Source: Melittangium boletus DSM 14713
GTDB taxonomy: Bacteria; Myxococcota; Myxococcia; Myxococcales; Myxococcaceae
NCBI RefSeq assembly: GCF_002305855.1
Contig: NZ_CP022163.1
Span: forward strand, 4,030,292 to 4,094,291
DNA length: 64,000 bases
Direction of reading: 5' to 3'
The translations under genes and the position numbers were made by a program. This document shows positions 1 through 8,311 of the stretch, one piece after another (position 1 is the stretch's first letter; the number at the start of each line of letters is the position of its first letter). Below the pieces are notes generated by a model. That model had not been told where the DNA came from and did not search any database. It saw only the letters and a program-made list of their open reading frames with translations.

Positions 1-2
1 TG

Positions 3-1400
3 CGGGGGGAGGATCCCGCCTTCAAGGGCCCCGCCGGACGAGGCCTGGAGCTCATCTACCAGGGAGGCAACACCTTCACGGCCAAGACGCGGGTGCTCCT
101 ACAGAAGCAGGTGTCCTTCTCCGTGTGGATGACGTCGCCCGACGCGCACGTGCCGCTCACCCTGGCGGGGACACCCGCGGAAGCGGGCACCCATACCGCC
201 CGTGAGGCCGAGGAGAAGGTGGAGCTCGTCGTGGAGCGCTGGGGGCCGCCCGCGGGCCTCACCGGGCCGAGGACCGTCTTCCTCGTGGAGGTACCGGCCA
301 CCACCTCGCCCGACGCGGAGGTATGGTTGTCCGGAAATGAACCCGAACTGGGAAGTTGGAATGGCGCGGGCGTGAAGCTCCACAAGGCGATGAACAGCCT
401 GTACGCGACATCCTTGTCGTTCGAGGCGGGGACGTCGCTCGGGTTCAAGGCGACGCTGGGTTGTTGGGAGACGGTGGAGAAGGGTGCGATGGGTGAAGAG
501 CTGAGCGATCACGCGCATACGACGGGAGAGGGCTACGAGCGCGTCTCCTTGACGGTGGAGTCCTGGGCCGCAGCGGAGTGTCCGCCGCCCGCGCCGCCTC
601 CCGAGCCATCGATCACGGGCCTGGTGAAGTACCACCTGGTGAAGCCGGCCAACGAGGTGCTCAAGGAGCGCGACGTCATCGTCTGGCTGCCGCCGGGCTA
701 CGAGGAGCCGGAGAACGAAGCGCGCCACTACCCCGTGCTGTACATGCACGACGGGCAGAACCTGATGAACGTGGTCACGGCGTTCGGCCACGTGGAATGG
801 AACGTGGATGAGACGGCCGAGGCGCTCGTGGCGGCGGGCAAGGTGGAGCCGGTCATCATCGTGGGCATCTACAACGCCGGGGTGGACCGCCTGCCCGAGT
901 ACACCCAGACGTCCACGAAGGACTATCCGAAGGCGGGCCGCGCGGACGTGTATGGCGACTTCCTCGTGAACGAGCTCAAGCCGCTCATCGACCGCACGTA
1001 CCGCACCCGGCCCGAGGGCCAGTACACGGGCCTCGCGGGCTCGTCGCTGGGCGGGCTCGTGTCGATGTACCTGGGGATGAAGTACCCGGACACCTTCACC
1101 CGGCTGGGGGTGATTTCGCCCTCGGTGTGGTGGGACGAGCGGGACATCCTCGAGCGCGTGGCGGCGCTGGCGGGACCGCTGCCCCTGCGCGTCTGGGTGG
1201 ACATCGGCACGGACGAGGGTACCCACGCGGAGGCGGAGACGGTCCAGGACGCGGAGGATCTGCACCAGGCGCTGCTGGACAAGGGCTGGTCCGCCACGGA
1301 CGTGAGCCTCAAGGTGTATGACGGCGCGCAGCACAACGAGGCGGCCTGGTCCCAGCGCTTCGGCGAGGTGCTCGAGTTCCTCTACCCGGCCAAGCGCTGA
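3..1400 (+). CDS. Esterase D-like alpha/beta hydrolase with CBM20-like repeats (5' truncated)
   Basis: The reading frame is open to the first base of the window, so the true start and any signal peptide lie upstream. Residues about 1-195 form two starch-binding-like (CBM20/CBM48) repeats; the second has the GNEPELGSWN signature. The C-terminal half is a putative esterase of the Esterase D/enterochelin esterase family (PF00756). It shows YPVLYMHDGQN, the nucleophile elbow GSSLGG (catalytic Ser), an acidic residue in WVDIGTDEG and a late His in GAQHNE. The family hydrolyses ester bonds of small or sugar-linked substrates; the substrate here is unknown, and the carbohydrate-binding repeats suggest a polysaccharide-associated ester. 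It is paralogous to the esterase at 56219-57322. Confidence 0.85.
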   Translation, partial: RGEDPAFKGPAGRGLELIYQGGNTFTAKTRVLLQKQVSFSVWMTSPDAHVPLTLAGTPAEAGTHTAREAEEKVELVVERWGPPAGLTGPRTVFLVEVPATTSPDAEVWLSGNEPELGSWNGAGVKLHKAMNSLYATSLSFEAGTSLGFKATLGCWETVEKGAMGEELSDHAHTTGEGYERVSLTVESWAAAECPPPAPPPEPSITGLVKYHLVKPANEVLKERDVIVWLPPGYEEPENEARHYPVLYMHDGQNLMNVVTAFGHVEWNVDETAEALVAAGKVEPVIIVGIYNAGVDRLPEYTQTSTKDYPKAGRADVYGDFLVNELKPLIDRTYRTRPEGQYTGLAGSSLGGLVSMYLGMKYPDTFTRLGVISPSVWWDERDILERVAALAGPLPLRVWVDIGTDEGTHAEAETVQDAEDLHQALLDKGWSATDVSLKVYDGAQHNEAAWSQRFGEVLEFLYPAKR

Positions 1401-1410
1401 GGCGGGGAGG

Positions 1411-2220
1411 TCAGTCCCCGTCCTCCAACCGGGGGGCGGGGCGCTCGGCGAGGGGCGGCTCCATGAGGGCGGCCACCTCGGGAGAGTAGCCACCCGGGCC
1501 GGAGCCATGGGCGATGAGGGGCGGACGCACCGCGAGCCCCCGGGGCCTGTCCCTCACCGCGTGGACGAGGAAGCGCGTGGCGGGGGACTCCGCGCGCGCG
1601 TGGATGAAGCGCAAGGCCACGGGGTGGAAGCGGGCCGCGGCGAGCAGTCCCAGCACCTCGGCCACGCGCGCGGCGGGGTAGACGAGGCTCACCCGCCCGC
1701 CGGGAGGCAACGCGTGCCGGGCCGCCGCCACCACCGCCGCCGCGTCACAGGACACTTCCTGTTTGGACAGGGCGCGCTCGGCGTCGGGGCTGCGCACGCC
1801 CGCGTGGGCGGGGCGGAAGGGGGGATTGGAGACGACGTGCGCGTAGGCACCGGAGGCCCACAGGGAGCGCGCCTCGCGCAAATCACCGAGCAGGGGACGC
1901 ACCCGGGATTCACAGGCATTGAGGGCCACGGCGCGCACGAGCCGCGCATGCACCTCGGGTTGTAATTCCAGGGCATCCACCGGGCCGAGGCCGAACTGAC
2001 ACGCGAGCAGGAAGGACACCACGCCACTGCCCGCGCCGAGTTCCAGGAGGGGACCCGGAACGGACGAGGCCTCGGTGGCCGCGAAGGCCGCGAGCAGCAC
2101 CGCGTCCAGCGTGAAGCGATAGCCCCCGCGGCGTTGCAATACCCGCACACCGGCGGTGCCAATGGAGTCGAGTGTTTCATCCGGCGCGGGGAGGGAAGTG
2201 CTCACGTCCGTCTCTTCCAT
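1411..2220 (-). CDS. tRNA1(Val) adenine-N6-methyltransferase-like protein (TrmN6/YfiC family)
   Basis: Rossmann-fold SAM-dependent methyltransferase. The SAM-binding motif is LLELGAGSGVV and the catalytic motif is NPPF, typical of N6-adenine and N5-glutamine methyltransferases. The N-terminal RRGGYRFTLDAVLLAAF block is characteristic of the TrmN6/YfiC group, which methylates A37 of tRNA-Val1 in enterobacteria. The specificity is inferred from family. The start is set at the ATG at 2220; an upstream ATG at 2244 is in frame but would overlap the possible divergent start at 2243. It converges on the esterase with only 10 bases between the stops. Confidence 0.75.
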   Translation of the reverse strand: MEETDVSTSLPAPDETLDSIGTAGVRVLQRRGGYRFTLDAVLLAAFAATEASSVPGPLLELGAGSGVVSFLLACQFGLGPVDALELQPEVHARLVRAVALNACESRVRPLLGDLREARSLWASGAYAHVVSNPPFRPAHAGVRSPDAERALSKQEVSCDAAAVVAAARHALPPGGRVSLVYPAARVAEVLGLLAAARFHPVALRFIHARAESPATRFLVHAVRDRPRGLAVRPPLIAHGSGPGGYSPEVAALMEPPLAERPAPRLEDGD

Positions 2221-2263
2221 AAAGTGCTTGAGCGACCTCAGCATGTTACTACATGCTCACACG

Positions 2264-2941
2264 ATGGTCGCGGTTCGCACTCTCATGCTGGCACTTCTAA
2301 CGAGTTCCCTGGGGTGCTCGGCTCCCAATCCCAATGTCCGGGTCACACGGATGGCCAATGGAGTCATCCAAGTCGATGGACCTCTGGCGGGACCTTTCAA
2401 GAAGACGGAAGAACTGGCCGCTCACGGCTGTGAATTGATGACCCGCCAACCTGGTGCGGATGCGAAGCACGGCAAGCTCGGCAAGGAATACTGCGCCCTG
2501 CATTATTACTCAACGCAGGATCAGGCCTATTACCTGACATACCTTTCCGACATCGGTGGAGACGGAGCGGGAGGAACCAAGTTCTGTAACGTTCCTGGTG
2601 CCATCAATGAACTGAATCAAAAGAGCATTCTTATCACCGGACCCGCGCATACCCATCCACACAATCGTGAGTTTTCACCCGTGGACATGGGCGCGGCCAG
2701 ACCTGAAGGATGGTCGCCCGTGGGGCCTTCCAGGTTCGTCGACCCCTCTACCGGTCGACTCTGGGAGCGTGAACTGTACGCGTTCTTCAAGGATCTGAAC
2801 GAGGTATGTTTCGCGTACCGCTACAACTACGCGACTCGCGTTGTGTCCGCGCTGCGGGAAGGGAAATGGGTTGCCATTGGCGAAACCAAAGGAGTTTGGG
2901 GAACGTTCACTCCCTTCCCCGGTCAGGGCTGGTTGCCATGA
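2264..2941 (+). CDS. Lipoprotein with JAMM/DUF4329-like metalloprotease motif
   Basis: The start at 2264 gives a signal peptide ending in a lipobox (TSSLGC), so this is a predicted lipoprotein of about 225 residues. It carries a JAMM-like arrangement: Glu75 in KEYC, then His129-x-His131-Pro and, after five more residues, Ser138-x-x-Asp141. This is one residue shorter than the canonical HxH-x7-SxxD, as I recall for DUF4329-type domains. JAMM proteins bind zinc and cleave isopeptide or peptide bonds; that activity is inferred. A gene of the same architecture lies at 44086-44805, and each is followed by a small lipoprotein of a shared family. The pair may be effector and immunity protein, but no function is established. 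Confidence 0.6.
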   Translation: MVAVRTLMLALLTSSLGCSAPNPNVRVTRMANGVIQVDGPLAGPFKKTEELAAHGCELMTRQPGADAKHGKLGKEYCALHYYSTQDQAYYLTYLSDIGGDGAGGTKFCNVPGAINELNQKSILITGPAHTHPHNREFSPVDMGAARPEGWSPVGPSRFVDPSTGRLWERELYAFFKDLNEVCFAYRYNYATRVVSALREGKWVAIGETKGVWGTFTPFPGQGWLP

Positions 2942-2966
2942 GCACACAATGGATGGAGGACACGCG

Positions 2967-3389
2967 ATGAAGGCATATCTCCCCCTGATGTTGCTCGCCA
3001 GTATGACGAGTGGTTGCTCCTTCTTGGGTCTCTACAGAATCGAGAAGGCCGAGCGCGCACCGCCCGAGGAGGCCGCGACCGTCCGCTTCCCGGATTCCAT
3101 GGAGGAAGGCATCCGCTTGTCGGGGCCCACCCTCGCCGCCCTGCGTATCGCCCTGGATGATTTCATCCCCCCTGGGAGTGAATTCACCAGTGAGGATCCC
3201 GACCAACGCGTCGCGGCCTGCCTCTCGCGCAGGAGCACCTATGAAACCCTGCTGCTGCCCAGGGAAGGTGAAGCGGTGTTCGTGGCATTCGTTCCGGACC
3301 TCAAGCGCTGCGGCCTGAACGAGGAGATCCTGGACGGAGGGGCCGTGTACGCCATCGACGCGAAGGGGCGCATCCTCGACCGGCGTTGA
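2967..3389 (+). CDS. Small lipoprotein, partner of the JAMM-like lipoprotein
   Basis: A GGAGGA ribosome site at 2955-2960 fixes the ATG at 2967. The product is 140 residues with a lipobox (SMTSGC). It contains an ALRIALDDF core, a conserved Cys in the region after DPDQRVAAC, an FVAFVPD strand, and a GGAVYAIDAKGRIL ending. The same blocks occur at 44816-45253 and 45308-45706, so this is one family with three members in the window. It starts 25 bases after the JAMM-like gene and is surely co-transcribed. A periplasmic immunity or inhibitor role is suggested by the constant pairing only. Confidence 0.65.
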   Translation: MKAYLPLMLLASMTSGCSFLGLYRIEKAERAPPEEAATVRFPDSMEEGIRLSGPTLAALRIALDDFIPPGSEFTSEDPDQRVAACLSRRSTYETLLLPREGEAVFVAFVPDLKRCGLNEEILDGGAVYAIDAKGRILDRR

Positions 3390-3497
3390 GACTGTCCGCC
3401 ATTGGGCGGCCCCTCTATCCAACCGTGTACAGGTCCCGCACCACCCGCGCGCCTCCGGGCTGGCTTCACCCACGGGAGTGCACAGTGTGGTGGCCTT

Positions 3498-3992
3498 ATG
3501 GCTCGACCTTCTGGCATCTCCGTGCTCCTCCTGGCGCTGGCCGCTGGCGGCTGCGACAACTCCCAGGCTCCGTGTACCCAAGGCTGTCCGGACATCTCCG
3601 GCGTGTACTCCCTCGAGGACAGCGTGCCCGTGGGCAACTGCCCGTTCAGCCCCTACCTGCTCGCGCCCAGCGTGGAACTCCAGCAGAGCAGCGAACGGCG
3701 CAAGGTGGTCCTCCACGTCATCGATCCCACCACCCAGGTGGAAGTGCCCCTGTCCGGCGACGTCTATATGGCGTCGACCTCGGACATGATCGGCTCGTTC
3801 CGCATCGACACGCGCACGACCCGGCTCGCCAACCGCACCAGTGAGCAGACCGTGACGCTGGACGTACTCGCCACGGGCGTGGTCTCCCTGCGGGACGGCC
3901 ACCGGGTGCTCTCCGCCACCTTGAGCACCACGGATGCCCTGTCCAACCAGGCGTGCACCACCACGCTCACCGTGACGGGCCAGAGCCAATAG
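3498..3992 (+). CDS. Hypothetical lipoprotein
   Basis: The start at 3498 gives a signal peptide with lipobox LAAGGC. The mature part is about 145 residues, with an early Cys-rich stretch (CDNSQAPCTQGCPD) followed by a beta-rich region. I do not recognise the family. It converges on the Tle1-like gene 59 bases downstream. Confidence 0.6.
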   Translation: MARPSGISVLLLALAAGGCDNSQAPCTQGCPDISGVYSLEDSVPVGNCPFSPYLLAPSVELQQSSERRKVVLHVIDPTTQVEVPLSGDVYMASTSDMIGSFRIDTRTTRLANRTSEQTVTLDVLATGVVSLRDGHRVLSATLSTTDALSNQACTTTLTVTGQSQ

Positions 3993-4051
3993 GCCGAGCA
4001 CGTCCCGGAAGCCCCCGCTCGACGGCGAGGGAGCGGGGAAGCGATGGCGCC

Positions 4052-5950
4052 TCAGCCCGTGGCGGTGGCGCTAGCGCCAAGACCCGGCCGGCCCGGCTGA
4101 TTCGCGGCGTAGCGCAGCTTGTCGTCTCCACCCGTGTAGATGACACGCGGGTCGGACGGCAGGGTCGCGTCCTTGGCGAAGCCCGCCAGCGAGTCGTGGA
4201 CATACGTGTCGAAGAACGCGGTGAGTTCTTCGTTGCGCATGCCCTGTTTGCGCTCGAATTCGGCCTCGTAGGCGAAGAGCAAGGCGAAATAGTGGGGACG
4301 CAGCTCGTTGCGCCCCTTCTTCTTCGCGAGCGCTTGGAGTTCGTTCGCATCCGCGATCAATTGCCGATCATAGATGCGCGAGTTGCGGGAGAAGGACTCA
4401 TCCGCGCCAGGCAGCGTGTCATAGCGGGACTTCTGAGAGAGGAATTCGTCCCGCTTCTGCTCCGCGAGTCTCGACTGGAACTCGAACTCCTTGCGGCCTT
4501 GCGGCATCACGGTGGCCCTGGACTCCAACAGGATCCGGGCCGTCGCCTGAGCGTCCTTGTACTCCTTCTCCAACGCGTCCACCGTCTTCTTCAGCGCCTT
4601 CTCTTCCTTGCGCCAGATGGGCTCGAATTGATTGATCATGGGCCGGTCCCGCGTCGGCCCGTAGGAGCCGCGGGCCCGTTCGTCGCTGGCGGCCCGGGCG
4701 AAGCGCCATTGCAGGTAGACCTGCATGTGCGCCAGCATCACGGACCCCAGGGATCCGGCCGTCTTCCCCACCTTCTTCATGTAGAGGTCGAACCGGCGGC
4801 ACAGCACCTCGAAGGCCACCTTGCTCGCGGGGTCCTCGGCGAAGTCTTCCTTGAGGGGCATGGGCAATTCTGTCTCCAGGGGGACTCCAGCCCGAAGCGC
4901 CTCGTTGCGCATGTGCCGCAGGGGAATGAGGCTCAGGAACGAACCGGGGAGGGGACTGCGCGCCCCCTCGCCCTTGCGATAGCCTCCGCCCACGTCCGAG
5001 TGCGCTCCGGGATAGACCATTTCCCGGCAGTTCTTCGGATAGCCCTTCCCTTGGAGAAGGCTGTCCACGGGAAAGGAATTGCGGATTTCATGGGCCGCGA
5101 TCATGTGGACGCAGTCTTCCACCATCGCGGGGATGCGCAGATCGTCCGCCCAGGACATGTGGCCATTGGCGAGGCCCGAAGCGGGGTCCGCACCCGGGGC
5201 GCCATCGCGAGCGAACGCGATGTCGCTGAGCGTGCTGCCGTAGGCGGAGCGCGCCCTCAAGGCCTGCTCCAGATTGATCACTCCCGTGGTCAGGTCAATG
5301 GATTGCAGATTGTTCGTACCCATGGGCGCTCCCACCGAGGCCACGGTGTCGAACAGACCCATGAAATACAGATGAAGGGGGGCATGGGTGCGATCGTGCT
5401 GGAATTTCCAGCCCCCTCCGGCGGCCTTCACGCAGCGATCGGCGATGCGCCGAGCGAAGGCGCGGGCCAGGGCTGCTCCCCGAGAAAAGCCAAACAAGGC
5501 CACATGGACCGGGCGCCCCTTGCTCTGGGAGACATGGGACTTGAGCTTCTTCATCGCCCAGTCGAGACGGTCCTCTCCTCCTCCTCCAAAAGCAAGCCCT
5601 GAGGTGGTTCCTCCCGGATCGTTGATGTCCTTGAAGCGTGTTCCGAGCCCTGGGATGTAATAGCCAACCGCGACATCACCGCTGTCTGATTGTATATGTA
5701 AGCGAAACAACCTCGCGACATTGCTGTGTTCGCGAGTGGCGTAGTCCGCTTCCAGGTTGTTGCCGGTACCGTCGAAGAAGAAGGAGACCTTGAGCCCATG
5801 CCGGACGATATTGGGCGAAGCCTTGTTCTGGGCTGCACCTAGCTGTATGGGAGGAGAGCGGGTCGGCTCAACCTTCGTATTCGACAGGGAAGCAGCCTGT
5901 CTCATGAGGTTGGGTGATTGAATTTTCTTCAATTCTTGCTCAGAAGCCAT
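4052..5950 (-). CDS. Tle1-type phospholipase effector (DUF2235)
   Basis: An alpha/beta hydrolase of the T6SS_Tle1/DUF2235 family, 632 residues, the usual length. It begins the fold with FFFDGTGNN (about 57-65). The nucleophile Ser156 lies in GFSRGAA, Asp201 in LFDTVAS and His317 in PGAHSDVGGGY, so the catalytic triad is complete. Known Tle1 proteins are antibacterial phospholipases delivered by type VI secretion. There is no PAAR, VgrG or adaptor gene here, so it would rely on a T6SS encoded elsewhere (inference). The start ATG overlaps the stop of the preceding immunity gene in an 11-base ATGGCTTCTGA junction, giving translational coupling. Confidence 0.85.
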   Translation of the reverse strand: MASEQELKKIQSPNLMRQAASLSNTKVEPTRSPPIQLGAAQNKASPNIVRHGLKVSFFFDGTGNNLEADYATREHSNVARLFRLHIQSDSGDVAVGYYIPGLGTRFKDINDPGGTTSGLAFGGGGEDRLDWAMKKLKSHVSQSKGRPVHVALFGFSRGAALARAFARRIADRCVKAAGGGWKFQHDRTHAPLHLYFMGLFDTVASVGAPMGTNNLQSIDLTTGVINLEQALRARSAYGSTLSDIAFARDGAPGADPASGLANGHMSWADDLRIPAMVEDCVHMIAAHEIRNSFPVDSLLQGKGYPKNCREMVYPGAHSDVGGGYRKGEGARSPLPGSFLSLIPLRHMRNEALRAGVPLETELPMPLKEDFAEDPASKVAFEVLCRRFDLYMKKVGKTAGSLGSVMLAHMQVYLQWRFARAASDERARGSYGPTRDRPMINQFEPIWRKEEKALKKTVDALEKEYKDAQATARILLESRATVMPQGRKEFEFQSRLAEQKRDEFLSQKSRYDTLPGADESFSRNSRIYDRQLIADANELQALAKKKGRNELRPHYFALLFAYEAEFERKQGMRNEELTAFFDTYVHDSLAGFAKDATLPSDPRVIYTGGDDKLRYAANQPGRPGLGASATATG

Positions 5951-6521
5951 CCTTGCACCTCGCGGTCTGTTCGTCCATCACCACGTTTCCCGACTCCTTG
6001 CGCTGCCCATTATTGAAGGTCTCCAACTTCAATCTCAGCGGCGGGAATTCCTCGGTGATCTCCGCCTCAATGTGTCCATCGGGATAGAAATGGACTCCCA
6101 GGTGCTGAGGATTGGGAGGAACGAATTGCTTGAGCACCGCCTCCGCCTCACACCAGCGGTTGTTGTCTCGCGTCCATTTGATTTTCAGCGTCGCTGGCAG
6201 CTCCGCGCCAGGCCAGAAACTCACGCAACAAGCACTCTTCCCACCGCCCGACGTCGGAGTGCTCACGAAGATGTTCCCACCTCCCTGGCCATTCACCAGG
6301 AAGCCGTCGATATACAGGTCGGTATAATTCAAGCCGTTGATTTCAAGCGACACGCGCTGGGTGATGATGGGCTTTTCCTCAACGACCTTGGCTGGCTGCT
6401 TTTCCGACTTCGCATCGGACTTGGATTGGCTGCAGGCACTCATCAGCAACAGGGCCCCGCTCAGAACCCACCTCGCGCACGGCTTCACCGCCCGACTCCT
6501 CAATTGAGGGTCAATAGCCAT
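5940..6521 (-). CDS. Tli1-like immunity lipoprotein, copy B (DUF3304-like)
   Basis: The ATG at 6521 sits in an 11-base overlap (ATGGCTATTGA) with the stop of copy A. The N terminus has a signal peptide with lipobox LLMSAC, and the mature domain contains GLNYTDLYIDGFLVNGQGG, a block typical of DUF3304 proteins found beside Tle1 effectors. Tli1 proteins act in the periplasm by binding the phospholipase, so the role as antidote to the 4052-5950 effector follows from family and position. From the ING core to the C terminus it is nearly identical to copy A, differing mostly at the last lines and in a linker of about ten residues after the lipobox. Confidence 0.75.
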   Translation of the reverse strand: MAIDPQLRSRAVKPCARWVLSGALLLMSACSQSKSDAKSEKQPAKVVEEKPIITQRVSLEINGLNYTDLYIDGFLVNGQGGGNIFVSTPTSGGGKSACCVSFWPGAELPATLKIKWTRDNNRWCEAEAVLKQFVPPNPQHLGVHFYPDGHIEAEITEEFPPLRLKLETFNNGQRKESGNVVMDEQTARCKDGF

Positions 6522-6949
6522 CCTGGCACCTCGCCGTCTGCTCATCCGCCACCACGTTTCCCGACTCCTTGCGCTGTCCGTCATCGAAGGCTTCTAATTT
6601 CAATCTCAGCAGTGGATCTTCCTCGGTGATCTCCGCCTCGATGTGTCCGTCGGGATAGAAATGGACTCCCAGGTGTTGAGGATTGGGAGGAACGAACTGC
6701 TTGAGCACCGCCTCCGCCTCACACCAGCGGTTGTTATCTCGCGTCCATTTGATTTTCAGCGTCGCTGGCAGCTCCGCGCCAGGCCAGAAACTCACGCAAC
6801 AGGCACTCTTCCCACCGCCCGACGTCGGAGTGCTCACGAAGATGTTCCCACCTCCCTGGCCATTCACCAGGAAGCCGTCGATGTACAAGTCGGTGTAGTT
6901 CAAGCCGTTGATCTCCAGCGACACGCGCCGGGTGAAGGTGGGCTTTTCC
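5940..6949. repeat. Tandem duplication of the immunity gene (period 571 bases)
   Basis: Bases 5940-6378 and 6511-6949 are nearly identical in direct orientation with an offset of 571. The copies share the stop-start overlap junctions, so the duplicated unit took in the gene end and the first codons of the following gene. Homology beyond the block continues through the lipobox with a 30-base indel. Confidence 0.85.
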
Positions 6950-7038
6950 GAGGTCGCCTCGGACCTGGACTGGCTGCAGGCGCTCATCAGCAGCACCCCG
7001 CCGAGAAACCACCCGCTCCTGGCTCGTCCCCGCGTCAT
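6511..7038 (-). CDS. Tli1-like immunity lipoprotein, copy A (DUF3304-like)
   Basis: First gene of the effector/immunity operon, with a signal peptide and the same LLMSAC lipobox as copy B. Its 175 residues carry the same DUF3304-like domain with conserved Cys pairs (SACCVSF and a C-terminal ARCQDGY). The short linker after the lipobox lacks the extra residues of copy B. Two immunity genes for one effector are common in Tle loci and may widen protection to variant toxins; that is inference. Confidence 0.75.
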   Translation of the reverse strand: MTRGRARSGWFLGGVLLMSACSQSRSEATSEKPTFTRRVSLEINGLNYTDLYIDGFLVNGQGGGNIFVSTPTSGGGKSACCVSFWPGAELPATLKIKWTRDNNRWCEAEAVLKQFVPPNPQHLGVHFYPDGHIEAEITEEDPLLRLKLEAFDDGQRKESGNVVADEQTARCQDGY

Positions 7039-7189
7039 CGAACCCCACCCGTTCGTATCGCCGTCGGGAAGTCCCCCCTTCCCTTCGTTCCATCTTCAAC
7101 ACCCCGGCCCCCGCGCGTCAACGGGACGGGCGCGAACACACTTCTCCCCAGAACCGCAAGCCAGGAATTCGGGGCGAGCGTCGCGTTGG

Positions 7190-8149
7190 CTAGCGCCGGG
7201 CGCCCACCAGCCGCTCGGCCAGGTCGATCACCTTGCCCTCCACGTTCACTTGGTCCAACTGATCGATCTCCACGATGCCCGTGGGACTGGTGACGTTCAC
7301 CTCCGTCATCCAGTCGCCGATGACGTCGAGACCCACCAGATACAGGCCCCGCTCCAGGAGCGCGGGCTTGATCCGCGCGCAGATCTCCCGCTCGCGCGCC
7401 GTGAGCTCCGTCTTCACCGGCTTGCCTCCGGCCGCCATGTTGCCCCGGTGATCATCCTGCGCGGGCACCCGCAGCACCGCCCCACACGGCTCGCCATCCA
7501 CCAGGATGATGCGCTTGTCTCCCTGGCGGCTCTCCGGCAGGTATGCCTGGGCGACGATGGCCTTGCGTCCACCCACCGTGAGCACTTCCAGCAGCGAGCG
7601 CATGTTCCGGTCCCCCGGCTGCAGGAAGATGATGCCCTGGCCGCCAAAGCCCTCCACCGGCTTGAGGATGGTGCCCGCCGCGTGCTCCGTCACGAACCGG
7701 GACAGGTCCACCATGTTCCGCGTGATGAGTGTCTCGGGCATCAGGTCCGGAAAGCGCAAGCCGAACAGCTTCTCATTCGCGTCGCGGATGCCCACCGGGT
7801 TGTTGATGAAGACAGGCGTCCGCCCGTTGTGCAGTTCCACCAGGTGCGTGGCCTGGATGAAGTCCGCGTCCACCGGCGGATCCTTGCGCATGAACAGCGC
7901 GTCCAGGTCCGACAGGGGAGACACCCGCTCGTCGAGCACGTCGAAGGCACGGCCGGGCTCGCGGCGCACGGTGACCGTCCGCATCCGGGCCTCGGCGCGC
8001 GAGCCCCCGAAACGCAGCCAGGGCTGCTCGAAGTAGCGCACCTGGTGGCCCCGGCGCTGCGCCTCCAACATGAGCGCGAAGGTGGAGTCATGGTCCACCC
8101 GGACCGTCTCGAGGGGATCCATCAGGAAGCCGAGGGTGAGCGTGCTCAT
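7190..8149 (-). CDS. gshB: Glutathione synthase
   Basis: ATP-grasp enzyme that joins gamma-glutamylcysteine and glycine to make glutathione in the cytoplasm. It has the N-terminal GshB domain (LGFLMDPLETV, DALFMRKDPP), the glycine-rich ATP-grasp loop KPVEGFGGQGI and the C-terminal metal-binding stretch TEVNVTSPTGI. At 319 residues it has normal family length. The ATG at 8149 starts exactly at the conserved MSTLTLGFLMDP. It is followed by 151 bases before the Tli1 gene on the same strand, probably a separate unit. Confidence 0.95.
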   Translation of the reverse strand: MSTLTLGFLMDPLETVRVDHDSTFALMLEAQRRGHQVRYFEQPWLRFGGSRAEARMRTVTVRREPGRAFDVLDERVSPLSDLDALFMRKDPPVDADFIQATHLVELHNGRTPVFINNPVGIRDANEKLFGLRFPDLMPETLITRNMVDLSRFVTEHAAGTILKPVEGFGGQGIIFLQPGDRNMRSLLEVLTVGGRKAIVAQAYLPESRQGDKRIILVDGEPCGAVLRVPAQDDHRGNMAAGGKPVKTELTAREREICARIKPALLERGLYLVGLDVIGDWMTEVNVTSPTGIVEIDQLDQVNVEGKVIDLAERLVGARR

Positions 8150-8311
8150 GGGGACGACTCCAAGGGGGGAGAAGAGGAGAACCAGGGCCCGTGAGTAAGA
8201 CGGACGGGTGCGCCCGCGCGACAGAAAAAGCACACTCGGGCGTCCCTTGACACAGGGCGTCTACCCCGCCCGCCTTGCCACCTCGGCCAAACCTCGGGGA
8301 CGCTCGGCCGC

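Noticed and set aside
3953..5602. Long + strand frame of 549 codons opposite the Tle1 gene
   Set aside because: It is the antisense shadow of a gene with full catalytic motifs; its own translation has no domain and odd His/Arg-rich composition.
4052..7038. A complete type VI secretion locus
   Set aside because: Only effector and immunity genes are present; no tss, hcp, vgrG or PAAR gene was found in the window.
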